DNA of 51,380 nucleotides, taken from assembly GCA_029432815.1 (NCBI GenBank), contig JAROBA010000039.1, forward strand, positions 1-51,380, written 5' to 3'. The notes under the pieces are model-generated. The model did not search any database, had not been told where the DNA came from, and saw only the letters and a program-made list of their open reading frames with translations. This DNA comes from Pontiellaceae bacterium B1224. GTDB lineage: Bacteria > Verrucomicrobiota > Kiritimatiellia > Kiritimatiellales > Pontiellaceae. Position 1 is the first letter of the stretch; the number at the start of each line of letters is the position of its first letter. Of the stretch, positions 24,525 through 33,538 are shown in pieces. Position numbers and translations under genes: made by a program.

Positions 24525-25382
24525 TCAGTTTTTTCCGGCGCAGGTAACGAGATAATCAATAAATGGTTGTGCAGAGGGATGCGTGACGGCGGGACTGATG
24601 TAGCTGGTGACGGTGGTGTTCGGCAATTTCGGCAACTCTTCGATAACCGGCATGTCTTCCCGGATGGCGGTCACGGGTAGAACTGTTACGCCGAGACCCG
24701 CTCGTATGGCATTCTGTACGGCCTCAAACGAGTTGGCTTCAATGGACATTCTCCAGGCCCTGGAAATCCGGGTGAGCGAATCGAGCGCAAGTTTGCGGTA
24801 GAGGCAGCCGGCCGGCATCATCACCAATTTCATGGGCACCGTGGGATCCTCGGGCGAATCGCAAGCTCCCGTCCAGACGAGCGGCTCATTCCAGAGCACC
24901 GTCCCGTTGTCGCCTTCGGGTCCGGCGATGACCAGGTCCAGTTCTTTGCGCTCCATCATATCGAGCAAGGGCGGGCCGAGCCCGAGCACCAGACTCAGGT
25001 CGCAGTTGGGGTTCTGTTCGTTGAAGCCGGAGATCACCGACTGCAGATGCTGCGGGGCCAGATATTCCGCAAACCCGACCCGCAGCTGCTCTTTTTGCTC
25101 CCACGGACTGACCGCAAAGGCGGCCTCGTCGGCCAGTTCGAGCATACGGCGGGCATAGCTCAAAAACGTTTCACCGGCCTGGGTCAGCTGAACAGAACGG
25201 CTGGTGCGTTTCAGCAGCTTGGCGTTCAGCTGATCTTCCAGCTTGGCGATCTGAACACTTACAGCCGACTGCGTACGATGCACCCGCTTGGCCGCAGCAG
25301 AAAAGCCGCCCTCCTCCACCACCGCGATCAAAGATCGTAAGGTGTTCAGGTCGGTTTCCAGTTTCAATTTATCGTTTTTCAT
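24525..25382 (-). CDS. LysR family transcriptional regulator
   Basis: 285 aa, complete. The HTH is typical: LNTLRSLIAVVEEGGFSAAAKRVHRTQSAVSVQIAKLEDQL. The effector domain starts at LRVGFAEYLAP and includes ELDLVIAG and AIRAGLGVTVLP. It starts at ATG 25382, divergent from the deleted MDR gene at 25679 and the SDR at 26168, which are plausible targets. Confidence 0.93.
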   Translation of the reverse strand: MKNDKLKLETDLNTLRSLIAVVEEGGFSAAAKRVHRTQSAVSVQIAKLEDQLNAKLLKRTSRSVQLTQAGETFLSYARRMLELADEAAFAVSPWEQKEQLRVGFAEYLAPQHLQSVISGFNEQNPNCDLSLVLGLGPPLLDMMERKELDLVIAGPEGDNGTVLWNEPLVWTGACDSPEDPTVPMKLVMMPAGCLYRKLALDSLTRISRAWRMSIEANSFEAVQNAIRAGLGVTVLPVTAIREDMPVIEELPKLPNTTVTSYISPAVTHPSAQPFIDYLVTCAGKN

Positions 25383-25385
25383 AGA

Positions 25386-25487
25386 ACCGCTAATGGACGC
25401 TAATGTGCGCGAACAGGCAAGCAGTTATAAAGCCTCAAAATCCAAACGCCAGCCCGGATTCGCGTCTATTTATGTTCATTCGCGGTT
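25386..25487. repeat. Inverted repeat element (ACCGCGAATAGACGC family)
   Basis: Arms 25386-25413 and 25458-25487, imperfect reverse complements, related to 21465-21563. It begins 4 bp upstream of the lysR start. Confidence 0.8.
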
Positions 25488-25522
25488 TTCATTTAGAACT
25501 TTATACAGGGTGTAAATCAGGC

Positions 25523-25537
25523 TTCCAAGGGTTGGAA
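25523..25537. repeat. TTCCAA-N3-TTGGAA palindrome (spacer GGG), intergenic
   Basis: Perfect copy between lysR and the deleted MDR gene. Confidence 0.95.
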
Positions 25538-25678
25538 AAGGACGGTTTTACTGGGGCATTTCGATCTATCGTTTTTATGAATAGATCCCATGAAAACAGG
25601 GAATTTCCCAAATTCCGGATCCAGCCCTACATTGGAACCCATCGAAACGAAAGCAATTTAACCAACAGGAGAATTCAC

Positions 25679-26065
25679 ATGAAAGCAATGGTACTTAACA
25701 GTTATGGCGCAGATTCAGTTTTTGAAGAGACAGAAGTGGCAAAACCCGAAGCCAAAGCCGGAGAGGTGCTCGTAAAGATTGCGGCATCGAGCGTAAACAC
25801 CGTCGACACCATGATTCGAAATATGGGCGAGGAGCTGCCGCTGTCGCCTGCAACACCGGCGCTGCTCGGTATGGACTTTGCCGGAACCGTTGAAGCGGTC
25901 GGCGAAGGAGTTGAAGGTTATGCGATTGGCGACGAAGTCTACGGCTGCGCCGGCGGACTGAAACCGCTACTCGATGAAACCCACTATTCCCTCGAAGAAG
26001 TCGACCGCGCCTACGCCCGCCTCGAAAGCGGACAGGCCATCGGTAAAGTTGTTGTAGAAAACTAA
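25679..26065 (+). pseudogene. Internally deleted MDR (zinc-type alcohol dehydrogenase-like) gene
   Basis: 128 aa with a good start (ATG 25679 after AACAGGAG). Residues 1-95 are a normal MDR N-terminus (MKAMVLNSYG, SSVNTVDTMIRN, LGMDFAGTVEAVGEGV, GDEVYGCAGGL). The last 34 (HYSLEEVDRAYARLESGQAIGKVVV) are a normal MDR C-terminus. The roughly 200-residue Rossmann cofactor domain between them is missing, yet the frame is kept. It cannot bind NAD(P)H as such. It may be a decayed gene, or less likely a retained small protein. Confidence 0.85.
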
Positions 26066-26070
26066 ATGTA

Positions 26071-26146
26071 GCCCACAGATTGACGCAGATCCGGAAGCGC
26101 TTGAATAAATAAAATGTATCTGCGTCGATCTGTGTAATCTGCGGGC
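26071..26146. repeat. Inverted repeat element (CACAGATTGACGCAGAT family)
   Basis: Arms 26071-26090 and 26118-26146 pair as GCCCACAGATTGACGCAGAT with its near reverse complement. It fills the gap between the deleted MDR gene and the SDR gene. Confidence 0.8.
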
Positions 26147-26167
26147 CCAACAAAACAGGAGTGGGAT

Positions 26168-26947
26168 ATGAAGAAGACGATTCTAATCACAGGTTCAACC
26201 GACGGCATTGGGCTGGAAACCGCGCGTGCGCTGGTTTCGATGGGCCACCATATTCTGGTTCATGGACGTAGCTCCACCAAAGTGGACAACGTGGCGGCGG
26301 AGCTGGGCGTGGCTGGCTATGTCGCCGATCTCTCGAACCTCTCCGACGTGGAAGAATTGGCCAAGACCGTAGCCGATCAGTATGAAACGCTCGATGTGCT
26401 GATCAATAATGCCGGCGTATTCAATACTCCCGAACCGGTATTGGCGAACGGGCAGGATGTGCGGTTTGTGGTGAACACGATTGCGCCGTACCTTTTGACG
26501 CAGCGACTGCTTCCAATGCTTGGAACATCCGGGCGCGTGGTGAACCTTTCTTCGGCGGCGCAGTCGCCGGTGGATCTGGACGCGCTGGCCGGGAAACGAA
26601 GACTCGGCGACATGCCGGCCTATGCACAAAGCAAGCTGGCGATTACGATGTGGTCGTTTGAGTTGGCGCAAAAGCTGAGCAAAAATGGACCGGCCATTAT
26701 TGCCGTGAATCCCGGCTCACTGCTCGGCACCAAGATGGTTCGGGAAGGGTTTGGCACAGCCGGCAAGGATATTGGCATTGGTGTGGATATTCTCTGCCGC
26801 GCCGCGTTGTCGGACGAATTTGCAGATGCGTCGGGCAAATATTTCGACAACGATTCCGGTCGTTTTGCCGACCCGCAGGCGGATGCTCTCAACCTGGCAA
26901 AGTGCGAAGCGCTTGTGAAGATGATTGAGGCGATATTACTAAAGTAG
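26168..26947 (+). CDS. SDR family oxidoreductase (retinol dehydrogenase/WWOX-like)
   Basis: 259 aa with ACAGGAG upstream. [12 protein letters not shown] is the cofactor loop, HGRSSTK suggests NADP(H), then NNAGVF, NLSSAAQ and YAQSKLAI (catalytic Tyr/Lys). The C-terminal part (PGSLLGTKM) fits the subgroup of SDRs similar to retinol dehydrogenases. The substrate is unknown. The palindrome at 26511-26525 is read as P-M-L-G. Confidence 0.88.
   Translation: MKKTILITGSTDGIGLETARALVSMGHHILVHGRSSTKVDNVAAELGVAGYVADLSNLSDVEELAKTVADQYETLDVLINNAGVFNTPEPVLANGQDVRFVVNTIAPYLLTQRLLPMLGTSGRVVNLSSAAQSPVDLDALAGKRRLGDMPAYAQSKLAITMWSFELAQKLSKNGPAIIAVNPGSLLGTKMVREGFGTAGKDIGIGVDILCRAALSDEFADASGKYFDNDSGRFADPQADALNLAKCEALVKMIEAILLK
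26511..26525. repeat. TTCCAA-N3-TTGGAA palindrome (spacer TGC), in SDR gene
   Basis: Perfect copy; read as P-M-L-G-T. Confidence 0.95.
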
Positions 26948-27014
26948 AGTAAGCGTCTCGCTTGCTTCTTTCAGGAACGATTCCGTCGGGGAACAAGCGG
27001 GACGCATGTTCTAC
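26944..27014. repeat. Inverted repeat element (GCGTCTCGCTTG family)
   Basis: Arms 26944-26964 and 26994-27014 pair in blocks GTAGA, GCGTC and CGCTTG. It overlaps the SDR stop codon and lies just before the radical SAM gene. Confidence 0.8.
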
Positions 27015-27032
27015 TTTCAATGGAGATCAAAA

Positions 27033-27908
27033 ATGGACTATGAAGGAAAAATTTATCGGCCCTGGCCGGAGGCGGACAGCCTGCTGATCCAGACGACCAT
27101 CGGGTGCTCGCATAATAAATGCACGTTCTGCGATATGTTCCGCGAAAAGAAATTCCGAGTGAAACCGATCGAGCAGGTGTTTGCCGATATTGAAGAGGCG
27201 CGCTTGCACTATCGTCACGTCGGGCAGATCTTCCTGATCGACGGCAACGTCATGGCGCTTAAAACCGAGAAGCTGCTGACCATCCTGAACAAGGTCACCG
27301 AGACCTTTCCGGAGTGCAACCGTATTTCGCTCTATGCCGGCTACAACGATCTACGCCGCAAGTCGGTTGAGGAACTGAAGCAATTGAAGGCCGCCGGTTT
27401 GACGATGGCCTATGTCGGGCTGGAGTCGGGCGATTTCCAAACCTTGGAACGTATCAAAAAAGGGATGACGCCCGAAGAAGCTATTGAAGGTGCGGCCAAT
27501 GCCAAAGCGGCCGGCATTCAAGTGCTGGCGTCATTCATCTTCGGCATCGGCGGGCGTGACCGTTCGAAGGAACACATTGAAGCCACCGTCAAACTGCTCA
27601 ATATCCTGCAGCCGGAAGAGATGGCGCCGATGGCGCTGGCGATTCAACCGGGGACCGAGCTGGAAGACGAAGTGATACGCGGCACATTTGTTCTGCCGAC
27701 GAAACGGCAGGTGCTCGAAGAAGAAAGATATCTGCTCGAAAACCTGGACGACTTCGACACGTTCTATTGGGGCGACCACGGCAATAATATTGTCACCTTG
27801 AAGGGCCGGTTGCCTGCTGCCCGGAAGTTGTTCCTCAAGCAGGTCAACGATGCGATAAAGCATCACTCTTCCGCAAAAGAAGACGTCCTCGAAACCTTTG
27901 CGTGGTAA
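27033..27908 (+). CDS. Radical SAM protein
   Basis: 291 aa from ATG 27033 (TGGAGA upstream). The iron-sulfur motif is GCSHNKCTFCDMF, a Cx4Cx2C variant typical of a radical SAM subgroup distinct from the plain Cx3Cx2C type. Downstream are LIDGNVMAL, YVGLESGDFQTL and FIFGIGG, which form the SAM barrel. The reaction is unknown. It is followed by the KefF/KefC-like pair on the same strand. The palindrome at 27435-27449 is read as FQTLE. Confidence 0.88.
   Translation: MDYEGKIYRPWPEADSLLIQTTIGCSHNKCTFCDMFREKKFRVKPIEQVFADIEEARLHYRHVGQIFLIDGNVMALKTEKLLTILNKVTETFPECNRISLYAGYNDLRRKSVEELKQLKAAGLTMAYVGLESGDFQTLERIKKGMTPEEAIEGAANAKAAGIQVLASFIFGIGGRDRSKEHIEATVKLLNILQPEEMAPMALAIQPGTELEDEVIRGTFVLPTKRQVLEEERYLLENLDDFDTFYWGDHGNNIVTLKGRLPAARKLFLKQVNDAIKHHSSAKEDVLETFAW
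27435..27449. repeat. TTCCAA-N3-TTGGAA palindrome (spacer ACC), in radical SAM gene
   Basis: Perfect copy; read as F-Q-T-L-E. Confidence 0.95.
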
Positions 27909-27991
27909 AAATGTAGCACGGTGCTCTGCGCCGTGTATGCTCCTGAACGGCAAAGCGGCCCGCAGGACCGCTTCACGTTGGAGAAAAATTT

Positions 27992-28600
27992 ATGGACACT
28001 AAAAAAGTGCTGGTGCTTTATGCCCATCCCTCGCAACACCGCTCGGAGGTAAACCGTCCGCTGTTCAAGGCGGCGCAACAGATTGAGGGCGTAACCGCCG
28101 TTGATCTCTACGCGGAATACCCCACCTTCAATATGGATATTGAAAAAGAGCAGCGGCGTCTGATTGAGCACGATGTGATCATTTTTCAGTTTCCGCTCTA
28201 CTGGTATTCCACGCCCGCCATTCTGAAGGAGTGGCAGGACCTTGTGCTCGAATACGGCTTTGCCTATGGCAGCGAAGGCACCGCGCTGAAGGATAAACTT
28301 TTTCTCTGTGCGCTTACGGCGGGCGGGAAGGAAGAGGCCTATCAAACCGACGGCTATCTGCATTTCACGATTAAGGAACTCCTGCACCCGATTACACAGA
28401 TGGCGCGTCTGACCGGCATGCACGATCTGCCCCCTTTTGTGCTGTTCGGGTCGCGGACGGCGGCCGAGGAAAACAGGATCGGGTTGCATATTGCACAGTG
28501 GCAGAAACTGCTGCGCGCTCTCACGGTAAATAAAATTGATCCGGCCGCGGCTCAGGATGCGGAACAGCTTAATCCGTTTGTGGAAGGAGTCGTATTGTGA
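27992..28600 (+). CDS. KefF-like NAD(P)H oxidoreductase
   Basis: 202 aa flavodoxin-like fold: VLVLYAHPSQHRSEVNRPL (FMN loop), FQFPLYWYSTPAILKEWQD and LTAGGKEEAY are hallmarks of the KefF/MdaB/NQO1 group. Its GTGA overlap with the next gene, a KefC-type antiporter, indicates it is the ancillary flavoprotein that activates potassium efflux in response to electrophiles, as in E. coli KefFC. Quinone reductase activity is likely. The hairpin-rich gap 27909-27985 shows no gene. Confidence 0.9.
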   Translation: MDTKKVLVLYAHPSQHRSEVNRPLFKAAQQIEGVTAVDLYAEYPTFNMDIEKEQRRLIEHDVIIFQFPLYWYSTPAILKEWQDLVLEYGFAYGSEGTALKDKLFLCALTAGGKEEAYQTDGYLHFTIKELLHPITQMARLTGMHDLPPFVLFGSRTAAEENRIGLHIAQWQKLLRALTVNKIDPAAAQDAEQLNPFVEGVVL

Positions 28601-30510
28601 CCGCCATTTTTATTCAGGCCTTCATCTATCTCGTCGCCGCCGTCATTGCCGTGCCGATCGCCAAACGGTTGGGACTGGGTTCGGTGCTGGGCTATCTCAT
28701 CGCCGGCGTGGTAATCGGCCCGGTGACCCATCTGGTGGGAAAAGAAACCGTCACCATTCAACACTTCGCCGAATTCGGCGTGGTGATGATGCTGTTTCTC
28801 GTCGGTTTGGAGCTCGACCCGAAAAAGCTATGGACCATGCGGAACCGGCTGATGGGGCTCGGCGGCCTGCAGGTGGTCGGTACCGCAGTCATTATTATGG
28901 GCATCGCTCTGCTGTTCGGTCAGCCCTGGTCCATTGCACTAACGATCGGCTTAATCTTTTCGCTCTCCTCCACCGCCATCGTGTTGCAGACCTTCAGCGA
29001 AAAAGGACTCAATAAAACCGACGGCGCGGAAAACGCATTTTCCATTCTGCTGTTTCAGGATATTGCAGTCATTCCAATGCTGGCTCTGATTCCCTTGCTT
29101 GCCCTGCCCGATCTGGTCGCGCATGCAGACGTGCTGCATGCCACAGCCGAACACCACGAAGAGCTGAGTCTGGTGGCGGGGCTGCCCAACTGGGCCTACG
29201 GACTGGTGATTATCGGATCGATAGCTGCCGTCGTTGCCGGCGGGCATTTTCTGAGCCGCCCGCTCTTCCGTTATATTGCCAACACCGGCCTGCGCGAAAT
29301 CTTCACCGCCACCGCCCTGCTGCTCGTCATCGGCATTGCCGCGCTGATGAGCCTCGTCGGACTTTCTCCAGCCCTTGGAACTTTTCTGGCAGGCGTGGTG
29401 CTGGCCAATAGCGAATTCCGGCATGAACTCGAATCCACCATCGATCCCTTCAAAGGCCTTCTGCTCGGTCTGTTTTTCATTACGGTCGGGGCTGGAATCG
29501 ACTTTTCCATACTCTGGAATGAAATCGGTTTAATCTGTGCGCTGACTGCTGGAGTGATGGCCTTAAAAGCCGGCGTGCTGTATGTGCTCGCCCGAACCTT
29601 TCGGATTAAAGGCAGCGATCGGTGGCTGGTGACCCTGGGCCTCGCACAAGCCGGTGAATTCGGTTTTGTGCTGCTCGGTTTCACGGTTCAGAACAATGTG
29701 CTTCCCCCCGAACTCGCGCCGGTGCTTTCACTCGTCGTGGCACTTTCGATGTTCCTCACCCCGGGACTCTTCATTCTGTTTGAAAAAGTGATCCGCCCGC
29801 GCTTCGAACAAAAGTCCAATGAGCGAGGCGCCGATACCGTGGATGAACCCGGCACCGTCATTATTGCGGGCATGGGACGCATGGGACAGGTCATCAATCG
29901 GTTGCTGGTGACCAACGGAATCAAAACCGTGGTGCTCGACTATGAAACCTATCAGGTCGATCTCATGCGTAAGATCGGCACCAAAGCGTACTACGGCGAT
30001 GCGACCCAACCCGGTTTGCTACATACCGCCGGCATCGAAAACGCCGCCGCCATTGTGGTCGCCATCGATCATCAGGAAAGCTGTGTCGAGCTGGTCAAAC
30101 ACGTTCGCCATACCTACCCGAAAATAAAAATCATCGCCCGTGCTTTCGACCGCGGACAAGTCTATCTCCTGCGTCAGGCCGGCGCCGACATCATTGAATC
30201 CGAAACCTATCACACGGCCCTCGAAATGGGCGTCCAGACCCTCAGCGCCATCGGGCACCACCCCTTCTATGCCGAGCAGCAAAAAACCGCCTACAAAAAT
30301 ATCGAGGCCCAGCAATCGGACCTGCTCTACGAAGCCTGGGCCGACGACGAATCCGGCGAACGATTCGATCAGAAATTCCGACAGCTGTTTATTGAGCTGG
30401 AAAAAAAGATCGGCGAAGTGATGGGCAAAGACAAGCGCGGCATCCACTCGCTCGCCGAACGCGAATGGACCCCGCCGCCCAAAGGCTATACCGACGATCT
30501 GGAATCATAA
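28597..30510 (+). CDS. kefC: KefC-type potassium:proton antiporter (CPA2) with TrkA-N domain
   Basis: 637 aa from GTG 28597, overlapping the KefF-like stop. The N-terminal 390 residues hold about 12 membrane helices with GLGSVLGYLIAGVVIGP, FLVGLELDP and SSTAIVLQ (CPA2 signature), then LGTFLAGVVLANSEFRHELE. A cytoplasmic TrkA-N (RCK) domain follows (VIIAGMGRMGQVINRLL, YYGDATQPGLLHTAGI). In KefC this domain binds glutathione and its adducts. Together with the KefF-like protein it should acidify the cytoplasm for protection against electrophiles. Confidence 0.9.
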   Translation: MTAIFIQAFIYLVAAVIAVPIAKRLGLGSVLGYLIAGVVIGPVTHLVGKETVTIQHFAEFGVVMMLFLVGLELDPKKLWTMRNRLMGLGGLQVVGTAVIIMGIALLFGQPWSIALTIGLIFSLSSTAIVLQTFSEKGLNKTDGAENAFSILLFQDIAVIPMLALIPLLALPDLVAHADVLHATAEHHEELSLVAGLPNWAYGLVIIGSIAAVVAGGHFLSRPLFRYIANTGLREIFTATALLLVIGIAALMSLVGLSPALGTFLAGVVLANSEFRHELESTIDPFKGLLLGLFFITVGAGIDFSILWNEIGLICALTAGVMALKAGVLYVLARTFRIKGSDRWLVTLGLAQAGEFGFVLLGFTVQNNVLPPELAPVLSLVVALSMFLTPGLFILFEKVIRPRFEQKSNERGADTVDEPGTVIIAGMGRMGQVINRLLVTNGIKTVVLDYETYQVDLMRKIGTKAYYGDATQPGLLHTAGIENAAAIVVAIDHQESCVELVKHVRHTYPKIKIIARAFDRGQVYLLRQAGADIIESETYHTALEMGVQTLSAIGHHPFYAEQQKTAYKNIEAQQSDLLYEAWADDESGERFDQKFRQLFIELEKKIGEVMGKDKRGIHSLAEREWTPPPKGYTDDLES

Positions 30511-30520
30511 TGTCGGATTG

Positions 30521-30535
30521 TTCCAATGATTGGAA
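30521..30535. repeat. TTCCAA-N3-TTGGAA palindrome (spacer TGA), intergenic
   Basis: Perfect copy 10 bp after the antiporter stop; a one-mismatch copy (30553-30567) follows, 32 bp centre to centre. Confidence 0.95.
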
Positions 30536-30652
30536 AAACGTGCACCCTAAAGTTCCAGAGCTTGGAAGATTCGCAGAACAGCTGAACGTTTCATCTTGAA
30601 CCCTTCTGCTCGCACAGGCACTTTTTGCAGTTGTATAATGAAAAGGATTCCG

Positions 30653-31450
30653 ATGACTAAATGGTTCTCCAGAAAATTTCGAGTGATTGCGTTGATTCTC
30701 ATAGTCTGTGGGAGTTCGGCCCTATCGGCATTCGCAGCAGAGGCGACCTATAAAATTCTGGAAACCGCGGATCATGATCCATCCCTTTTTACGCAGGGTT
30801 TCGTGGTCGATGGCGACGAGCTGATTGAAAGTGCGGGGCTTTATGGACGCTCCCGAATTTTGCGCTACAAGATCGAAACGGGCGAATTAATTCAAAGCAA
30901 GGCCCTCCCCGCTTCTGTTTTTGCCGAAGGCCTCCATCAATTAAACGATTCAGTCTACCTGCTGACCTGGCAGGAAGGTTTGGCTTATCGACTGGATTCG
31001 GAAGACTTCAGTATTCAACAGCGTTATGTGCTCGAAACCGAAGGCTGGGGGTTGACGCATGATGGTAAGCAATTCATTCAGAGCGATGGTTCCAATGTGC
31101 TGTTCTTTCGCAACAGTTCGACCTTTAAGGAGGAAAAACAACTTCCCGTTTACAATGGGATGCGTCGACAAAACAATCTGAACGAGTTGGAATACGCCCG
31201 CGGACTGATCTGGGCGAATGTTTATATGACCCCCACCATTGTGGCCATTTCGCCGGATGACGGACACGTTACCTTTTCACTCGATTGCTCTGCCATCGCC
31301 GCCCAGCACAAAGACGGAGACGTCGGCCATGTCCTCAACGGAATCGCATACGATCCGCAGCGCGACGCCTTCTGGGTGACCGGAAAATGCTGGGACAAAC
31401 GCTACCTGATTGAAATCAATCCCCCGGAAACCGCCACTCCGAAAGACTAA
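30653..31450 (+). CDS. Glutaminyl-peptide cyclotransferase, exported
   Basis: 265 aa from ATG 30653 with AAGGA 5 bp upstream (ATG 30638 is an alternative). Signal peptide IALILIVCGSSALSAFA. The beta-propeller QC family (Glu_cyclase_2) is clear: DPSLFTQGFVVDGDELIESAGLYG, LTWQEGLAYRLD, EGWGLTHDG, LNELEYARGLIWANVY, HVLNGIAYDP, FWVTGKCW. It forms N-terminal pyroglutamate on exported peptides. A partial relative of its last third is at 23412-23663. Confidence 0.93.
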   Translation: MTKWFSRKFRVIALILIVCGSSALSAFAAEATYKILETADHDPSLFTQGFVVDGDELIESAGLYGRSRILRYKIETGELIQSKALPASVFAEGLHQLNDSVYLLTWQEGLAYRLDSEDFSIQQRYVLETEGWGLTHDGKQFIQSDGSNVLFFRNSSTFKEEKQLPVYNGMRRQNNLNELEYARGLIWANVYMTPTIVAISPDDGHVTFSLDCSAIAAQHKDGDVGHVLNGIAYDPQRDAFWVTGKCWDKRYLIEINPPETATPKD

Positions 31451-31656
31451 GTTTTCACCCTCTATTCCGCATAGAAAAACGTGTAGATCCGGGATAAACC
31501 TGCGACACATAGTTCCGCTTGCCCCACCGAATAGAAACAACTGCCCTAAAAGCGGAATCAACCGGAACGACTCCAGAAAAACAAAGGCCGTATTTGCCTT
31601 TGATAGCGTAAGGCTGTAACGTTTCGGTGAATTCAAATCAGGGAAAGGGAAATCAA

Positions 31657-31929
31657 ATGGAAGAACAAAACGTAAACATACCGAACTACTTATGGCAGTC
31701 TATTGTCGTAACCATCCTCTGTTGCTGGCCGGTCGGAATACCCGCGATCATTTTTGCAGCCAAGGTCAATGGCCTGGTTGCTCAGGGAAAAATCCAGGAA
31801 GCACAGGAAGCATCGGCTAAAGCCAAAATGTGGTGCTGGATCTGTTTCGCTCTGGGCCTTGTCGCAGGTATTATTGGTGGAGTAGTTCAGTTTGCAGCCA
31901 TCGGCGCTGCCGCTGCCAGTGGTTATTAA
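31657..31929 (+). CDS. CD225/dispanin family membrane protein
   Basis: 90 aa from ATG 31657 after AGGGA. CD225 pattern: NYLWQSIVVTILCCWPVGIPAIIFAAKVNGLVAQG, then a second helix (CWICFALGLVAGIIGGVV). Bacterial members commonly adjoin DUF2752 proteins, as here (6-bp gap). Function unknown in bacteria. Confidence 0.88.
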   Translation: MEEQNVNIPNYLWQSIVVTILCCWPVGIPAIIFAAKVNGLVAQGKIQEAQEASAKAKMWCWICFALGLVAGIIGGVVQFAAIGAAAASGY

Positions 31930-31935
31930 TCACGC

Positions 31936-32328
31936 ATGTCGGATATATGGAAGAGATGCACGGTCGTCGCCCTCATCGGGGTGGCGGCTTTTCTTTTGTG
32001 GTGGATGCACCCCGAGGAAAACAAGGTCATTCCCCAATGTCTGGTGTTGAAGCACACCGGTTTTTATTGCTCCGGATGCGGCTCACTCCGTGCCATCCAT
32101 TTCCTGCTGCAGGGAGAATTTTCCAATGCCTGGACCATGAATCCGCTCACGGTCCTGCTGCTGCCCGGCCTTTTCATACTCGCGGGTGCAGAGCTCATTT
32201 TCAATCGGCACGATATTTCCACTCGTATCCGCCCCGCCTACCTTTGGGCCCTCATCGTCATCTTTATTCTCTTCGGGATTCTGCGTAACCTGCCCGTCTA
32301 TCCTTTCACCCTCCTCGCACCGCATTAA
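31936..32328 (+). CDS. DUF2752 membrane protein
   Basis: 130 aa. The signature PQCLVLKHTGFYCSGCGSLRAIHFLLQGEFSNAWTMNPL is typical of DUF2752, with three predicted membrane helices. The paired cysteines FYCSGCG may bind metal. It follows the CD225 gene closely and probably shares its transcript. No function is established. Confidence 0.87.
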   Translation: MSDIWKRCTVVALIGVAAFLLWWMHPEENKVIPQCLVLKHTGFYCSGCGSLRAIHFLLQGEFSNAWTMNPLTVLLLPGLFILAGAELIFNRHDISTRIRPAYLWALIVIFILFGILRNLPVYPFTLLAPH

Positions 32329-32374
32329 TTTCAGAAATTTCAAAGCTCGCCGGCCTGTCCGAACTACCTGCTTT

Positions 32375-33022
32375 TTAAAGCAGATCCATCTGGTTCAACT
32401 CGGCGACCGGGCGGAAGGATTGGCGGTGTGCGGGAATGGCGCCGTGCTTTTGCAGGACTTCCAGATGTTTTTTAGTGCCGTAGCCTTTGTGCTGGGCGAA
32501 GCCGTACAGGGGGAACTCGGCATCCAGCGCGACCATCATGCGATCGCGCGTAACTTTAGCGATGATGCTGGCGGCGGAGATAGAGATGGACAGCGCATCG
32601 CCTTTCACGATGGCTTTGTGTTCACAGGGAAGTCCTTTCACCGGCAAGCCATCAACCAGAGCATAGTCGGTCCTCACCTGCGCCGCTGCAAGGCCCATGG
32701 CTTTGTGGGTGGCTTTAAGAATATTGATTTCGTCGATCTCGGCCGGCTCAACAATTCCCACCCCGATCTGAACGGAGTCCGAATCTTTCAGGGTTTGGAA
32801 AAAGTGCTCGCGCCATTTTTCGCTCATCGCTTTGGAGTCGGTTAGTTTTCCATAGGTTGGAACGAGTTCTTTTTTAATATAGCCGGGCTCAAAGATGACG
32901 GCCCCGGCAACCACGGGTCCTGCCAGCGGGCCTCGCCCGGCTTCATCGATTCCGGCCACACGTAAAAAGCCCGACGCCCAGGCTTCTTTTTCATAAAGCA
33001 GGACATCGGGATGGTCGCTCAT
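32375..33022 (-). CDS. rnhB: Ribonuclease HII
   Basis: 215 aa. It removes RNA from RNA-DNA hybrids and ribonucleotides from DNA. Metal ligands are visible: GIDEAGRGPLAGPVVAGAV (Asp/Glu), YALVDGLPV (Asp) and the ISAASIIAKVTRD motif. The end (HKGYGTKKHLEVLQKHG) is typical. It follows rplS. The region contains near-palindromes at 32786-32800 and 32848-32862. Confidence 0.95.
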   Translation of the reverse strand: MSDHPDVLLYEKEAWASGFLRVAGIDEAGRGPLAGPVVAGAVIFEPGYIKKELVPTYGKLTDSKAMSEKWREHFFQTLKDSDSVQIGVGIVEPAEIDEINILKATHKAMGLAAAQVRTDYALVDGLPVKGLPCEHKAIVKGDALSISISAASIIAKVTRDRMMVALDAEFPLYGFAQHKGYGTKKHLEVLQKHGAIPAHRQSFRPVAELNQMDLL

Positions 33023-33034
33023 ATTTCGCTCCGG

Positions 33035-33102
33035 GTCAAAAGTCAGAACGTCAAAAGTCGAAGGTCATTGCGAAAACGACCTTCGACCTTAAGACCTTCG
33101 AC
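33035..33102. repeat. Inverted repeat element (AAGTCGAAGGTC family)
   Basis: Arms 33035-33066 and 33078-33102; same family as 20791-20873, and likewise followed by a GCGGC-GAA-GCCGC hairpin (33111-33123) next to the upstream gene's stop. Confidence 0.75.
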
Positions 33103-33127
33103 CGCGAGACTGCGGCGAAGCCGCTTC

Positions 33128-33475
33128 TTAGACGCGGCGTTCTTTAATGCGGGCTTTCTTACCGGCAAGATCACGCAGGTAGTAGAGTTTCGCACGGCGA
33201 ACTTTACCATGGCGCTCAATCTCGATCTTATCGATATTCGGGCTGTTCAGCGGAAAAATACGCTCAACACCTTCGCCGTAGGAAACACGACGGACGGTAA
33301 TGGATTCCATTACGCCGCCGCCTTTGCGGGCAATTACGGTTCCGGCATAAACCTGAACACGTTCCTTGCCGCCTTCCTTAATCTTGTAATGAACGCGAAT
33401 AGTATCGCCGATTACGAATTTCGGATGACGATCCTGTGTAGCCTGTTCCTGGCTGATTTTTTCTACAGTATTCAT
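33128..33475 (-). CDS. rplS: 50S ribosomal protein L19
   Basis: 115 aa, normal length. Typical L19: [73 protein letters not shown]. It contacts the 30S-50S interface. It lies between trmD and rnhB, the usual order. Confidence 0.97.
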   Translation of the reverse strand: MNTVEKISQEQATQDRHPKFVIGDTIRVHYKIKEGGKERVQVYAGTVIARKGGGVMESITVRRVSYGEGVERIFPLNSPNIDKIEIERHGKVRRAKLYYLRDLAGKKARIKERRV

Positions 33476-33538
33476 AAAAGTATCTCACTTCTGGATTTAT
33501 TCAAAGAGCGCTAGATAATAGCGAACCGCGTTTCGCGG

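Noticed and set aside
32371-32386. CTGCTTT-TT-AAAGCAG hairpin as a terminator between DUF2752 and rnhB
   Set aside because: It overlaps the last codons of rnhB and has no T tract, so support is too weak.
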